A DNA stretch of 64,000 bases from Sulfurovum lithotrophicum (GTDB lineage Bacteria > Campylobacterota > Campylobacteria > Campylobacterales > Sulfurovaceae): assembly GCF_000987835.1 (NCBI RefSeq), contig NZ_CP011308.1, forward strand, positions 1,798,001-1,862,000, in the 5' to 3' direction. Below the pieces are notes generated by a model that did not search any database, had not been told where the DNA came from, and was given only the letters and a program-made list of their open reading frames with translations. Position numbers and translations under genes: made by a program. This document shows positions 1 to 9,200 of the stretch, piece after piece; within the stretch, counting starts at the first letter, position 1, and each line of letters opens with the position of its first letter.

Positions 1-331
1 TTGTCTTCTCGTCCATTCTGAGTTCTTCAAGCCGTCTATTAACCTTCACAACTTCACCCGTCTCTACACAGTAAGCTGAAAGCTCTCCAAAACCATAGGT
101 GTTTGAGTAGCATCCTGTATCTACATTCACATAACTCTTTTCTATCTCTACTCCAAACTCCACAGGTGTATGTCCTCCCTCATGTACAAACCTCACAACA
201 TCTCTGCTTTTTGGCCCTCTGTCTATGAGGTCTCCTACAAAAACAAGTCTGGCATTTTTCGGCAGTCTGTCCACCAATGTACAAAGCGTATCGTAATGCC
301 CGTGTACGTCTCCTATGATGTATGTTCTCAC
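1..331 (-). CDS. Metallophosphatase (PPP/ApaH-like), runs off the window, central region missing
   Basis: The start is GTG at 331. It shares one base with the TAG stop of the upstream nucleotidyltransferase and has AAGGA about 9 nt upstream, so the two are translationally coupled. The first residues show the calcineurin-type GDVHGH metal motif and then GDLIDRGP. The next expected block, GNHE with its following ~80 residues, is absent: [10 protein letters not shown] runs directly into GHTPVEFG, followed by NVDTGC, the normal C-terminal motif of PPP-family phosphatases such as bis(5'-nucleosyl)-tetraphosphatase. No stop occurs before base 1, so the extreme C-terminus lies outside. Because key metal and phosphate ligands sit in the missing block, activity is doubtful. 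The family assignment is firm; the substrate is unknown. Confidence 0.75.
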   Translation of the reverse strand, partial: MRTYIIGDVHGHYDTLCTLVDRLPKNARLVFVGDLIDRGPKSRDVVRFVHEGGHTPVEFGVEIEKSYVNVDTGCYSNTYGFGELSAYCVETGEVVKVNRRLEELRMDEKT

Positions 332-1353
332 TACACCATTTCCTTCATGTATATCTCTACAAGCTCTTTTTTAAAGTGTTTCATCGATTCAAGTTCCTGT
401 AAAATGTTTATATTGACCATATACTCTTTGATCAACTGTGTCACCAGACGAGCCTGCGCCTCATCTCTGTTTTTTTTGAGTATGTTTCTGTCACTAACGG
501 TTGAGAGCCAGTATTTGTAGACGGCAAACTCCAGTGGATGAATGGTAGAGAGTATGGCGCACTTACCATTATCTGCAATAACCATACTTTTGAAGATGCG
601 CGAATTTTCCAGCCATTGCATCCCCTCCATGGTCAAAGAAAGCACATTGGTAAAACCATCTGCCAGTGCTTCGCCGCCAAATGCATCTTTTTCCTGAACA
701 GGACTTAGTACTTCAAGCAGTACCCCCTCTTTGTTTCTAAACCGGTAAGGGACATCCCCATCGGGTTCAAAACTCTTATCTATAAGTTTGATCATCTCTG
801 TCAGCTTACCCTGTGGCAACACTTCATCAAATACCACCGACAATGCTTTACTATGTTTGTTTAGCAGGTCTATGTCATCGGTCGCCAAATTTTCCTCTTC
901 TATAAACACTCCACAATACGATTCATAAGCATACAATGCATTCGTTCCAATGAGTATCATCTTCTCATCCAGACCAAGTTCGTTTATTTTACGGTATATA
1001 TTTACCAGGGCATTGGGTACACGGGTGAGCTGTTCTATTTTGGAAAGTTTACGGGCTCTTTCCAGTTTGGATTCAAGCTGTGCAATTTCCTCTTTGAGCA
1101 TCGCTTTTGATCGCTTAAACTCCTCATATATTTTTATAGTCTCCGCATTTTTGGCTCCGAGTGAGACAACCTTGTTTGTAGAGGAGCGCTTTTTTGTCAA
1201 ATACTCTTTTCCCCCTACCTTCTTCCAGTACATGCTGATATGATACTCTCTAAGATAGCGCTGCCGCTTCTGGATGTAGTATTCGTAAAGCTGCTGTGTA
1301 TTGATGTAATGTTTACGCTGAGATGCGGTATATTCTGTAAAATGAAAGGACAT
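331..1353 (-). CDS. GSU2403-type nucleotidyltransferase-fold protein (NTP_transf_8-like)
   Basis: A 340-residue protein. Residues ~1-115 are charged and helical, with a probable coiled coil near 70-110. A nucleotidyltransferase-like core follows, with [12 protein letters not shown] (G136) and a DDID metal motif (D159-D162), which resembles the GSU2403/PF12281 family. This family is related to minimal nucleotidyltransferases, and its substrates are generally undefined. The gene is coupled by a one-base stop/start overlap to the truncated phosphatase downstream, which suggests a transferase/phosphatase pair. The start ATG is the first in the frame after AT-rich upstream DNA. Toxin-like or RNA-modifying function is possible but not shown. 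Confidence 0.65.
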   Translation of the reverse strand: MSFHFTEYTASQRKHYINTQQLYEYYIQKRQRYLREYHISMYWKKVGGKEYLTKKRSSTNKVVSLGAKNAETIKIYEEFKRSKAMLKEEIAQLESKLERARKLSKIEQLTRVPNALVNIYRKINELGLDEKMILIGTNALYAYESYCGVFIEEENLATDDIDLLNKHSKALSVVFDEVLPQGKLTEMIKLIDKSFEPDGDVPYRFRNKEGVLLEVLSPVQEKDAFGGEALADGFTNVLSLTMEGMQWLENSRIFKSMVIADNGKCAILSTIHPLEFAVYKYWLSTVSDRNILKKNRDEAQARLVTQLIKEYMVNINILQELESMKHFKKELVEIYMKEMV

Positions 1354-1466
1354 TTTTACCTGCTTTTTACATATTGTACCAAAAAATATAATTTTTTTAA
1401 AATTTGGTACAATTTAAAATTCTGAAAGGCAGTAATTTATATATAAAAGTAGCCTGCTCCCTTTAA

Positions 1467-1613
1467 CCTCTTACACTGCAAGAGGCTGACGATGCACTGC
1501 AAAAGATCTCCGATGCCCTTAAAGAGAAACTGGGAAAAAAATGGAAAACCCTTCCCTCCGTCTCACTGCCTGAAGCGTATAATATCGTTACACTGCCCTA
1601 TAAAGAGATTTAA
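1467..1613 (+). pseudogene. 3' fragment of an unidentified gene
   Basis: This frame reads about 48 codons with protein-like composition, beginning PLTLQEADDALQKISDAL and ending VTLPYKEI before TAA at 1611. There is no start codon and an in-frame TAA at 1464 sits immediately upstream. The stretch looks like the C-terminus of a larger protein whose 5' part was lost. The parent family was not recognised. It lies in the 446-bp gap between the nucleotidyltransferase and the AT-rich module, just before the left island repeat, so it may be a host gene broken when the island arrived. Confidence 0.4.
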
Positions 1614-1650
1614 GTTAACGCACTCATATTATCCAAAAACATTCCTGCTC

Positions 1651-1724
1651 CAAAACCTTATAAATTTATATATTTTATAAGGTTTATCGCTGTAGTAATA
1701 TTTAGAAACTATAAATATGTAAAC
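1651..1724 (+). repeat. Left copy of diverged ~75-bp repeat flanking the accessory island
   Basis: The copy begins CAAAACCTTATAA and contains AACCTTATAA and TTATAAGGTT as a perfect 10-bp hairpin, followed by TATCGCT. A copy in the same orientation lies at 6041-6114, aligning without gaps at roughly three quarters identity by eye. The two copies bracket the ATPase module and the insertion sequence. Confidence 0.6.
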
Positions 1725-1799
1725 AAGTATATGAGCCTTTATAAAATAGGCTAAATAATATTGCAATTTCAAGTTTAAGAATAGATTATTTTTTTCATT

Positions 1800-2675
1800 T
1801 TAGAGTCCATCATCATGTTCTCCAACTCCATAAAACTTTTTCAACTTTATATAGTTATTTTCAAAAGTAAAATGAAGTCGTGTAGATGTTGGTCGTGGAG
1901 TAATACGAATCCTTACCTCTTCACCGATAGTTTCTTCTTGTAAAGCGCTTGATACGGCTTGGCTCCGTGTCATAGATAACCTTTGTTTAATTGCATTTAT
2001 CAAAGCTAATTTATAACGTAAATCGATGGTGAGAATACTTCTAATAAAAGTATCTGTAATTTTCAATATATAGGTATTTTTTTCTGAATAAGTACAAAAT
2101 ATTACAATATTTTCAAATGCTTCTTTTTCATTAATACCTTGTGGCCAAATATGGTTGATAAAATCAACATTCTTAAGCCATTTTGAAAATATGTTTTCTC
2201 CTTTTACACGTTGAGTGTTATCGGGAGAAGAACATGAATATTGATATTCTGAGTTCTCAGGTATTACTTGATTTTGGCCTAATAACATAGAAAAATTTTG
2301 ATCTTCGAAAACTAATGTTCCACATAATTCTTTAAAACTTTCATTAAATCTATCAGATTCTATTAATGCTGGTATAAATTGACAAACATCATAAGGACAA
2401 TTAGTATCAATAAAAGTTTTAGATGAATGAAACTTTTTATAAATAATTGGAACTAATACATTTCTTGCGTCTATATTAGTACGCCAAGGTGGAAGTCTTG
2501 GGTTATCCCATAAAAGAGATTCTAATTCATAACTCCAAAAAAACATAGAGTCTCTACATTCATCAATAAACTTTAAGCAATCTAAAAAATACTGCAAGTA
2601 TTTATCTTTTTGGGTTTCATCCTCCCAACTTACTTCATCAATATAAACAATATTTGGATCGATTACAAAATTCAT
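1800..2675 (-). CDS. Unknown protein coupled to the DUF3696-type ATPase; candidate effector
   Basis: A 291-residue protein not recognised as a named family. Its ATG overlaps the ATPase stop by four bases (ATGA), so the pair is one translational unit. The N-terminus MNFVIDPNIVYIDE has an early aspartate in a beta-strand/turn context, with FFWSYELESLL further on, vaguely like PIN-type nuclease folds. The last ~30 residues (TRLHFTFENNYIKLKKF, then GVGEHDDGL) are weakly reminiscent of RelE-like toxin ends. Both resemblances are too weak to assign a function. There is no signal peptide or membrane segment. The DNA is visibly AT-richer than the housekeeping genes, suggesting transfer. From context it may be the effector or substrate-specific partner of the ATPase. 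Confidence 0.55.
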   Translation of the reverse strand: MNFVIDPNIVYIDEVSWEDETQKDKYLQYFLDCLKFIDECRDSMFFWSYELESLLWDNPRLPPWRTNIDARNVLVPIIYKKFHSSKTFIDTNCPYDVCQFIPALIESDRFNESFKELCGTLVFEDQNFSMLLGQNQVIPENSEYQYSCSSPDNTQRVKGENIFSKWLKNVDFINHIWPQGINEKEAFENIVIFCTYSEKNTYILKITDTFIRSILTIDLRYKLALINAIKQRLSMTRSQAVSSALQEETIGEEVRIRITPRPTSTRLHFTFENNYIKLKKFYGVGEHDDGL

Positions 2676-4177
2676 TTTTGTATTTTCTGTCGTCTTTTAT
2701 TTAGACCTGCTAATATAATTTTTTCTTGTTCTGAAGCTGTTTGGTCAAAAAAATCTTTGGGCCAATTAACTACACCTTGTATTGGGTCAATATCAATCTC
2801 CTGAATTTTAGCTCCGTTTTCGCCTGGTTGCAGAAAATAGATTGCTATGAAATCTTGTATTCTATTATTTTCATCTTCCACTATTCTTCTTACTAATCTA
2901 TTGATAATGTGTTCGCTATGTGTCTCTACAATTACATTTTTTTGGGATAGAGCTAATGATATAAAATAATCTGCCATTTGCATTTGTAGTTTAGGATGTA
3001 GATGAATTTCTGGTTGTTCTAATAATAATGTTTGTTGTTTACTCATTCTTAAACCTTCTAAAACGATTGGGAAAATTTGACTAATCCCAAAACCAACATC
3101 TGCAATGTTTATTTTAGTTTCATCAAATTTATTCGCGTTAAGGTTTAGGTGTATCATTTCATCTTTAACATCAGAACCAAATCCTTCAATTCCCATTATA
3201 TTAAGCCATTCATCTACCGCTTTACCAACTGTTAAATCTTTCTTTTCAAAATCAGATTGGTCATTATTATAGAAATAATGGTTTTTTATCTGATTCTCAT
3301 ATTCTGTAATATATAAATATGCAGAATTTTCACCTTTTAAGCCAATTTCTGTAACTTCATCTTCATATACATATCTTCGAGACGCCTCTTCCCTTAAAGG
3401 CCCAATATATGAATATGTTGTAAATAATGCTTGTAATAGTTCTTTATATCGATAAAAGAAAAAATGTAAATTACTTATATTATTTGAATCAGTTGTAGAT
3501 GTTAATTGAATCTTTGGTATTAGATTATTAAAAGCACAGTTTGCTTTTGTATTACCAGAAATTGTTTGTGTATCTTTTGAAAAATGTGCCGATATGTTTT
3601 TCCAAGTTATTGAATATCTATTACCCTTAATCCATCTAAAGGTTATATGTTGTCGTAATATATTTGATTCATTAAATAAACCAGCTGTTTTAAGTGGTGT
3701 CTCAAAATGAATACTATAATTTAATACTCGAATAGGTCTAATAACTTTATTTTTCTTGGATGCTATAGACTTAAATGAAAGGGAAATTATTATTTTTGTT
3801 TTTTCAAATAATACTTCATCTTTAGTATTTTCTACTATTTCCTTTATCAAATATCTAAATGGGATTCCTGATACTGTTTGTAAGTTAAGATTATGAAATG
3901 TATCAAGGTTATAGATAAATTTAAATTTAACAATATTATCTTTTTTCTTTTCATAAACTAAGTTCTCAAATGAGCCAAGATGAACATACTTACCATTTGA
4001 TAAAAATGCTTGGTTATTAGCCTGAGACTCTATGGTTTGTTTAATTGATAGAATACTTTGTAATAGTGTACTTTTTCCACAGCTATTAGTACCACAGAAA
4101 ATGGTTATTGGCTTTATTCGCAAGTCATCTAATTTTTTAAAAGATTTAAAGTTTTCAATACTAATTTCATTAATCAT
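2672..4177 (-). CDS. AAA/ABC-type ATPase with DUF3696-like C-terminus
   Basis: A 501-residue SMC/OLD-like ATPase starting MINEISIENFKSFK, the usual RecF-type N-terminus. Walker A GTNSCGKST is at residues 29-37, the signature-like VGFGISQ at 361-367, Walker B TLLLEQPEIH at about 383-392, and the H-loop VIVETHSEH at 415-423. The C-terminus contains GVVNWPKDFFDQTASE, typical of the DUF3696 domain of the AAA_15/AAA_21 group. All ATPase motifs appear intact. Such ATPases often occur with a nuclease or toxin partner in phage-defence loci; here the partner is the overlapping 291-residue protein. Codon use is AT-rich and unlike the flanking core genes. ATPase identity is firm; a defence role is inference. 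Confidence 0.85.
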   Translation of the reverse strand: MINEISIENFKSFKKLDDLRIKPITIFCGTNSCGKSTLLQSILSIKQTIESQANNQAFLSNGKYVHLGSFENLVYEKKKDNIVKFKFIYNLDTFHNLNLQTVSGIPFRYLIKEIVENTKDEVLFEKTKIIISLSFKSIASKKNKVIRPIRVLNYSIHFETPLKTAGLFNESNILRQHITFRWIKGNRYSITWKNISAHFSKDTQTISGNTKANCAFNNLIPKIQLTSTTDSNNISNLHFFFYRYKELLQALFTTYSYIGPLREEASRRYVYEDEVTEIGLKGENSAYLYITEYENQIKNHYFYNNDQSDFEKKDLTVGKAVDEWLNIMGIEGFGSDVKDEMIHLNLNANKFDETKINIADVGFGISQIFPIVLEGLRMSKQQTLLLEQPEIHLHPKLQMQMADYFISLALSQKNVIVETHSEHIINRLVRRIVEDENNRIQDFIAIYFLQPGENGAKIQEIDIDPIQGVVNWPKDFFDQTASEQEKIILAGLNKRRQKIQK

Positions 4178-4455
4178 TATAATTATCTTTCATATTGGTA
4201 GTGCATAATTATTGTTAATTAATTATACAGGATATTCTAATAAATGCAATTTTTATTATCTCATTCTGTTTTCAGTTTTTAGATTCTTAATTCTGCCACA
4301 TTTTGGATAGGTTCTAGATAAAAATCTATCAATCATAACGACATAATAAAAACCTTCTAGGTTGAATATAGTTTTTATTATTGTTAACCAAGTAATCATA
4401 AATCTATTTAGACTACAACTTTTTAGTTATTCCTTGATGTAGTTTAATAAAATTT
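4178..4455. other. AT-rich spacer between ATPase gene and insertion sequence
   Basis: About 280 bp upstream of the ATPase start, very AT-rich, with no reading frame of note and no recognised repeat. It presumably holds the promoter of the ATPase/partner pair, but no clear -35/-10 pair could be chosen. Confidence 0.4.
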
Positions 4456-6018
4456 TTAATTAGTCAACCCTGAAAAACCTACTTCTCAGATAAGCCAACT
4501 ATTCTATACCATCAATTCTACCACAACCTATAAAGCATCAGATTCAGATAAAGATCAGCATATTTTCGTCTTTCCTCTGCTCTAATATGCAACATAAAGT
4601 AAGTGAAATAGGTGATTTTGACTAAAAAAAGTACCATCAAGAAGTGGTTCATCCACTTCTTGAGGTTGAATGCAGCTGCAGCCAGTAAAAGATTGATCTG
4701 ATCGCCTATGAAGCCTTTCAGATAGTTCCTTTGCATCCTGTGGTCTGATTTTACATGACCAATGATCGGTTCAATGGCAGCCCGTCTTCTAAACTTCTTG
4801 CGCTTTTGTTCTTTCTGGTATTTGGTATCCCTTTTCTTTGGGCTATCAGGGATACAGATAGCTGTACCGTTTACTTCTTTCTTCCCACGATATCCTCTGT
4901 CACATATTGCTTCTATGATTGGTTTTGTTCTGTGTTTGTTTGCGTGAGCCAGTGCAGCTTCGAGTGTTTTGGAATCATGTTCATTCTTTTGGTGTGCCGT
5001 AACACCGATAATAACGTTACTCTTCATGGTTGTGACAAGTGAAGCTTTGGTTCCATACTCATATTTCTTATGGTCTTTGCCTTTTGCTATGGCATAGATA
5101 TGACTTTCATGAAGTGAGTAAACTTTATTGCTGTCTTTTCTTTTTTGATTGATCACTTTTGTATAGAGATCAAATGCCTCTTTGTGTTTTTCAAGTTGTG
5201 CATCATTTAGGTTTCTTGAAATATCCCTGATAAGAATACCAACAATGGTTCCAAGTCTTTTCATGGCAGCTCTGGCTTTCTTGATCTTCTTTGGATGTCG
5301 GAAGAATCGAAGGGAAATCCTGTGTCCTTTAATTTCCTTGACATAGGTTCTTCTTAACTGTATCTTCTCTTCTTTGGCAATCTTGTGTAGATGATGGATC
5401 ATCTTGATAGCCAGTTTCCCATCTGTGGGGTATGTGACGTTCTTTTCTTGTACAGTGGTATCGATGATGACCTGTTTCTCCTGGGCATCTTTACCGTGCA
5501 GTGCAACACTCATTGCAAAGATCGACTCTACGCCTTCTGTTCCGATACGCTGACGGAACTTGACCAGTTCTGTTGCATCACAAGGCAGTGCCGGAACATA
5601 TTCTGTCATACCGCAGAAGTATTGGTAGTAAGGATTGCGTTTCCATTGTAGAACCACATTCTCATCAGAGAGATTCTCCAACTGTTTTAACAGCAGCAGT
5701 CCGACCATCAGGCGTATTGGCTTTGCCGGTCTTCCTTCATCACTGTAATATTTGGCAAAGGATTTATCGAAGAATTCCCAGTTTATGATATCTGCAAGGG
5801 CAATGAGAGGATCATTTGAATCCAGCATATCTCGAAGCTGAGAATGAAAAAGATTGAGTTGAGTATTTCTAGAAGACTGTGGAAGCAATTTTAACACCTG
5901 TTTCGACCAGGAAGTGACCCGTTTTAGTATGTTTATTGGTTGTTATTATACCCCTTTTATCGCTTCCAAAGTACCTGTTTTAGGGGAGTGTTTGGGTTTT
6001 TCAGGGGTGACTAATTAA
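4456..6018 (-). mobile_element. IS5-family-like insertion sequence with 25-bp terminal inverted repeats
   Basis: Terminal inverted repeats lie at 4456-4480 and 5994-6018 and match at 23 of 25 positions. The outer part reads TTAATTAGTCA on the left and TGACTAATTAA on the right. Because TAATTA is itself palindromic, the junction between target duplication (TTAA, AATT or TAATTA) and element end cannot be fixed from this sequence. The element carries one full-length transposase on the minus strand. It appears intact and possibly still mobile. It sits beside the AT-rich ATPase module and inside the pair of diverged flanking repeats. Confidence 0.85.
4518..5897 (-). CDS. IS5/IS4-superfamily DDE transposase
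   Basis: A 459-residue transposase. The N-terminal DUF772-type domain is at ~20-125 (ALADIINWEFFDKSF, GRPAKPIRLMVGLLLLK). The catalytic core has D146 in VIIDTTVQEKNV, D333 in ICDRGYRGK and E376 in RRAAIEPIIGHVKSDHRM, giving the DDE triad with the YREK-like basic helix. A Lys/Arg-rich segment (~190-215) is probably DNA-binding. The length fits the group and no frameshift is seen, so it is probably active. It fills almost the whole distance between the terminal inverted repeats. Confidence 0.93.
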   Translation of the reverse strand: MLKLLPQSSRNTQLNLFHSQLRDMLDSNDPLIALADIINWEFFDKSFAKYYSDEGRPAKPIRLMVGLLLLKQLENLSDENVVLQWKRNPYYQYFCGMTEYVPALPCDATELVKFRQRIGTEGVESIFAMSVALHGKDAQEKQVIIDTTVQEKNVTYPTDGKLAIKMIHHLHKIAKEEKIQLRRTYVKEIKGHRISLRFFRHPKKIKKARAAMKRLGTIVGILIRDISRNLNDAQLEKHKEAFDLYTKVINQKRKDSNKVYSLHESHIYAIAKGKDHKKYEYGTKASLVTTMKSNVIIGVTAHQKNEHDSKTLEAALAHANKHRTKPIIEAICDRGYRGKKEVNGTAICIPDSPKKRDTKYQKEQKRKKFRRRAAIEPIIGHVKSDHRMQRNYLKGFIGDQINLLLAAAAFNLKKWMNHFLMVLFLVKITYFTYFMLHIRAEERRKYADLYLNLMLYRLW

Positions 6019-6040
6019 GCATGAGTAAATACGGTCAATA

Positions 6041-6163
6041 CAAAACCTTATAATCTAACATATTTTATAACGTTTATCGCTATAGCGACGTTTGTAGCCC
6101 ATAAATATTTACTCTCCCATAGAAAACGTTATAAAATGTACTATATTGGCATGTTTTATAAGG
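6041..6163 (+). repeat. Right copy of island-flanking repeat, extended with nested hairpins
   Basis: The first ~74 bp repeat the sequence at 1651-1724. This copy continues into a nested inverted repeat: CCTTATAA (6046-6053) pairs with TTATAAGG (6156-6163), and inside it ATTTTATAACGTTT (6062-6075) pairs perfectly with 6124-6137. The arrangement resembles a small non-coding mobile element. It lies between the IS right end and the RND gene promoter; no gene is present from 5898 to 6264. Confidence 0.6.
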
Positions 6164-6221
6164 AAAAGTACCAAAGGGGGCACTACCCATAGTGAGCTCT
6201 TCATAACATGTCAGTATCTGC

Positions 6222-6229
6222 TATAAAAT
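6222..6229 (+). promoter_or_regulatory. Probable -10 element for the RND transporter gene
   Basis: TGC followed by TATAAAAT forms an extended -10 about 35 nt before the ATG at 6265. The -35 region is poor, as is common in Campylobacterota. A second possible -10 (TACAAT) follows within ten bases. Confidence 0.4.
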
Positions 6230-6264
6230 ATACGCTACAATGACAAAAAAAGTAATGGATACCA

Positions 6265-9200
6265 ATGTTCGAAAAACTTTTGCGTTTCTTTGTTGAGAAC
6301 AGCCGTCTCAACTACTTTCTCTTTGTCCTTGTTTTCCTTACAGGTGCGGTACTTTACACCAAAATTCCCAAAGAGATATTCCCCTCTTTTGAACTGGACA
6401 TGGTCTCGGTGAACGGACACTATGCCGGAGCCTCCATCGATATGCTCAACAAGATGGCCATCAAGGAGATAGAGCAGGAGCTCAAGAACATCGACGGTAT
6501 CGACAAGATGGCGACCGTTATCTCTGCGGGGAAATTCAACATTATTCTCGAACTTGAAAAACGCGTGGACAAATACAATACGGCAGAAAAGGTCAAAAAT
6601 GCCATTGCCCTTACCAGGCAGTACCTGCCTCCCGACATGGATGAACCCGTCGTCAACGTTCTGGAGGTCAAACGCGACCTGATGCGTGTGGCCATCTCAT
6701 CACAGAAAGCTTCTCACGCGGCGCTCATCGAAGCTGCGGACAGACTCAAAGACAAAGTCTCTGCGCTGAAGAACATTGCCGAAGTAAAGATCTACGGAGA
6801 TTCCGACAAATACTACGACATTCATCTCGACACACAGAAGATACGTGCCTACGGACTGGATGAGGACTCCGTTATTGCCGCGCTGACCGGCCTCTCCTAT
6901 ATCTTTCCCGTAGGGATGGTAGAGGAGAGCAATGCCAAGCACTTCTACCTCTCTACATTCAATGGCCCCAAAGATGCCAAGAAAATGTTACAGAGCCGGC
7001 TGAACATCGCAGGGAAAACACTCTATCTCAAAGATATCGCTACCGTTTCAAAACGCTACGAAGATGCGGCAACACTCTACTCTATCGACGGTAAACGTGC
7101 CGTGGATGTGAGCATCAAACAGAGCAATGAGGGAAATGCCCTGAAACTGGCCGAACAGATCAGGGAGATCGTCGCCCGCATGAACCAGAACAGCAAGGGG
7201 ATCTACTTTACGATCCATAACGACCGTTCCGAAAAGATCAAGGACCGCCTCAACATCGTCATTTCCAACATCCTGCTGGGACTGATACTGATCTTCCTGC
7301 TTGTCGGGGTGCTGATCAACAAACGTATGTCCTTTGTCATCACGCTGGGTATCCCAACCTCCTTTGTCATGGGGGTGATCTACCTGTATCTGGCAGGCTA
7401 TACGATCAATATGATCTCTCTGGTAGGGGTGCTCATCGCGCTGGGGATCATCGTGGACGATGCCATTGTGGTCAGCGAGAACATCCAGCAGCATATCGAA
7501 GAGGGAATGGAGCCCAAAGAGGCAGCCGTACAGGGAGCCAAAGAAATGTTCCAGCCTGTCACCATCGCCTCTTTGACAACAATGTTCGCTTTCATTCCCG
7601 CCCTGATGATGAGCGGGAACATGGGAGAGGTCATCAAGCTCATTCCCATTGCCGTTTCCGTACTCGTACTGGCCTCACTCATAGAATCTTTCCTGTTTCT
7701 TCCCATTCACGCAGCCCACCTGCTCAATAAAGAAGAGAAGACCACATCATGGGAGCGCGCCAACCGGATCTACAGCAAACTGATCCATACGATGATGCGC
7801 TACAGAAAAACCTTCCTGACACTCTTTCTCATCCTCGTACCGCTGCTGATCGTCATCGGTATCAAAATCAGTAAGTTCCAGATGTTCCCAAAGTTCGATG
7901 CCAGTACCATACGTATCACCCTCAAAGCCAATGTCAATACAACGACCGAAGAGACCATGCAGGCACTCAGGACGATTGAAAAAGACCTCTATGCACACAA
8001 AAATGAATTCTACATCGAACATGTCGGTTCGGTGGCGGGCTGGAGAAGGGACAGTGCGGGAAATTCGGAGAGTTACCCCTATGTAGGAAATATCGACATT
8101 GAACTTCAAAAACTCAAGGCGCAGAATTTCGTTGACAGGCTCATCACCCCCACACTCTCTTTCTACTACGACAGCGAAGGACGTACGAGGGAAGAAAAAT
8201 CGGCGGTCATCTCTGAAAAACTCAGGGCTTTTCTGAAAGAACAGCACTACAAAGAGCGTTTCGGCCTGAGCGACCTGGCCATTGTCGAAAAAAAGGTCGG
8301 CCCCATCAAGTCAGACCTGAAGATCGGACTGGTCTCGGATGACAGCCAAAAGATCATGTACTATGCCAAAAATATCGAAAAGAAACTCTCCTCCCTCAAG
8401 GGGATCGTCTCCGTAAACGATGCCATGCATTACGGTGTAGATGAGATCAAGATCGAGGTCAACCCTTACGGAGAATCCCTGGGGCTCAACGAGAAAAAAC
8501 TCGGTGCCCTGCTCTCGAACTTCTATCTGGAGAAACGCATCGGTTTTGCTTTTGACAGTTCCGATCTGCTGGAACTCAAAGTCCGCAGCAGCCAGAAAGA
8601 TTCGCTTGAAGCACTCAAACAGTTCCAGGTACGGCTGCCGGATGGCAGTTCGGTCTCACTGGAAGATGTCGCCGATTTTCATGTCGTTCACTCATTTGAA
8701 AAACTCATCAAAGACAACGGCCTGACCAACTTCTACATCTATGCCAATGTCAACAGCAAGATCCTGACTGCCACCGAAGCGATCGACACCATCAAGCCCA
8801 TACTCGACAAGGCAAGAAAAGACGGAGTCAAAATCATTTTCAAGGGAGAAGAGGAGAAGAAGAAAGAACTCAAACATGACATGATGCTTGCCTCTGCCAT
8901 GGCACTGCTGCTCATCATGCTCTCGCTGCTCTACCTCTTCAACTCTTTCCGGGAGACCTTCATGATGATGTCGGTGATCCCTTTTGCCTTTCTGGGCGTT
9001 CTCATAGGGCATTTCATCATGGGACTGAACCTCTCCATGCCCTCCATCATCGGTATGCTGGGACTTTCCGGAGTCGTGGTCAACGACGGGATCATCATGC
9101 TGATGAACCTCAAAAAAGCCAAAGATATCGAGGGGATATTCTACTACGCTTCCAGACGTTTCAGACCTATTATTCTTACTTCAGTCACTACACTGATAGG

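Noticed and set aside
1492-1680. 62-codon plus-strand ORF with an ATG
   Set aside because: It is out of frame with the protein-like remnant at 1467-1613 and has a composition typical of chance.
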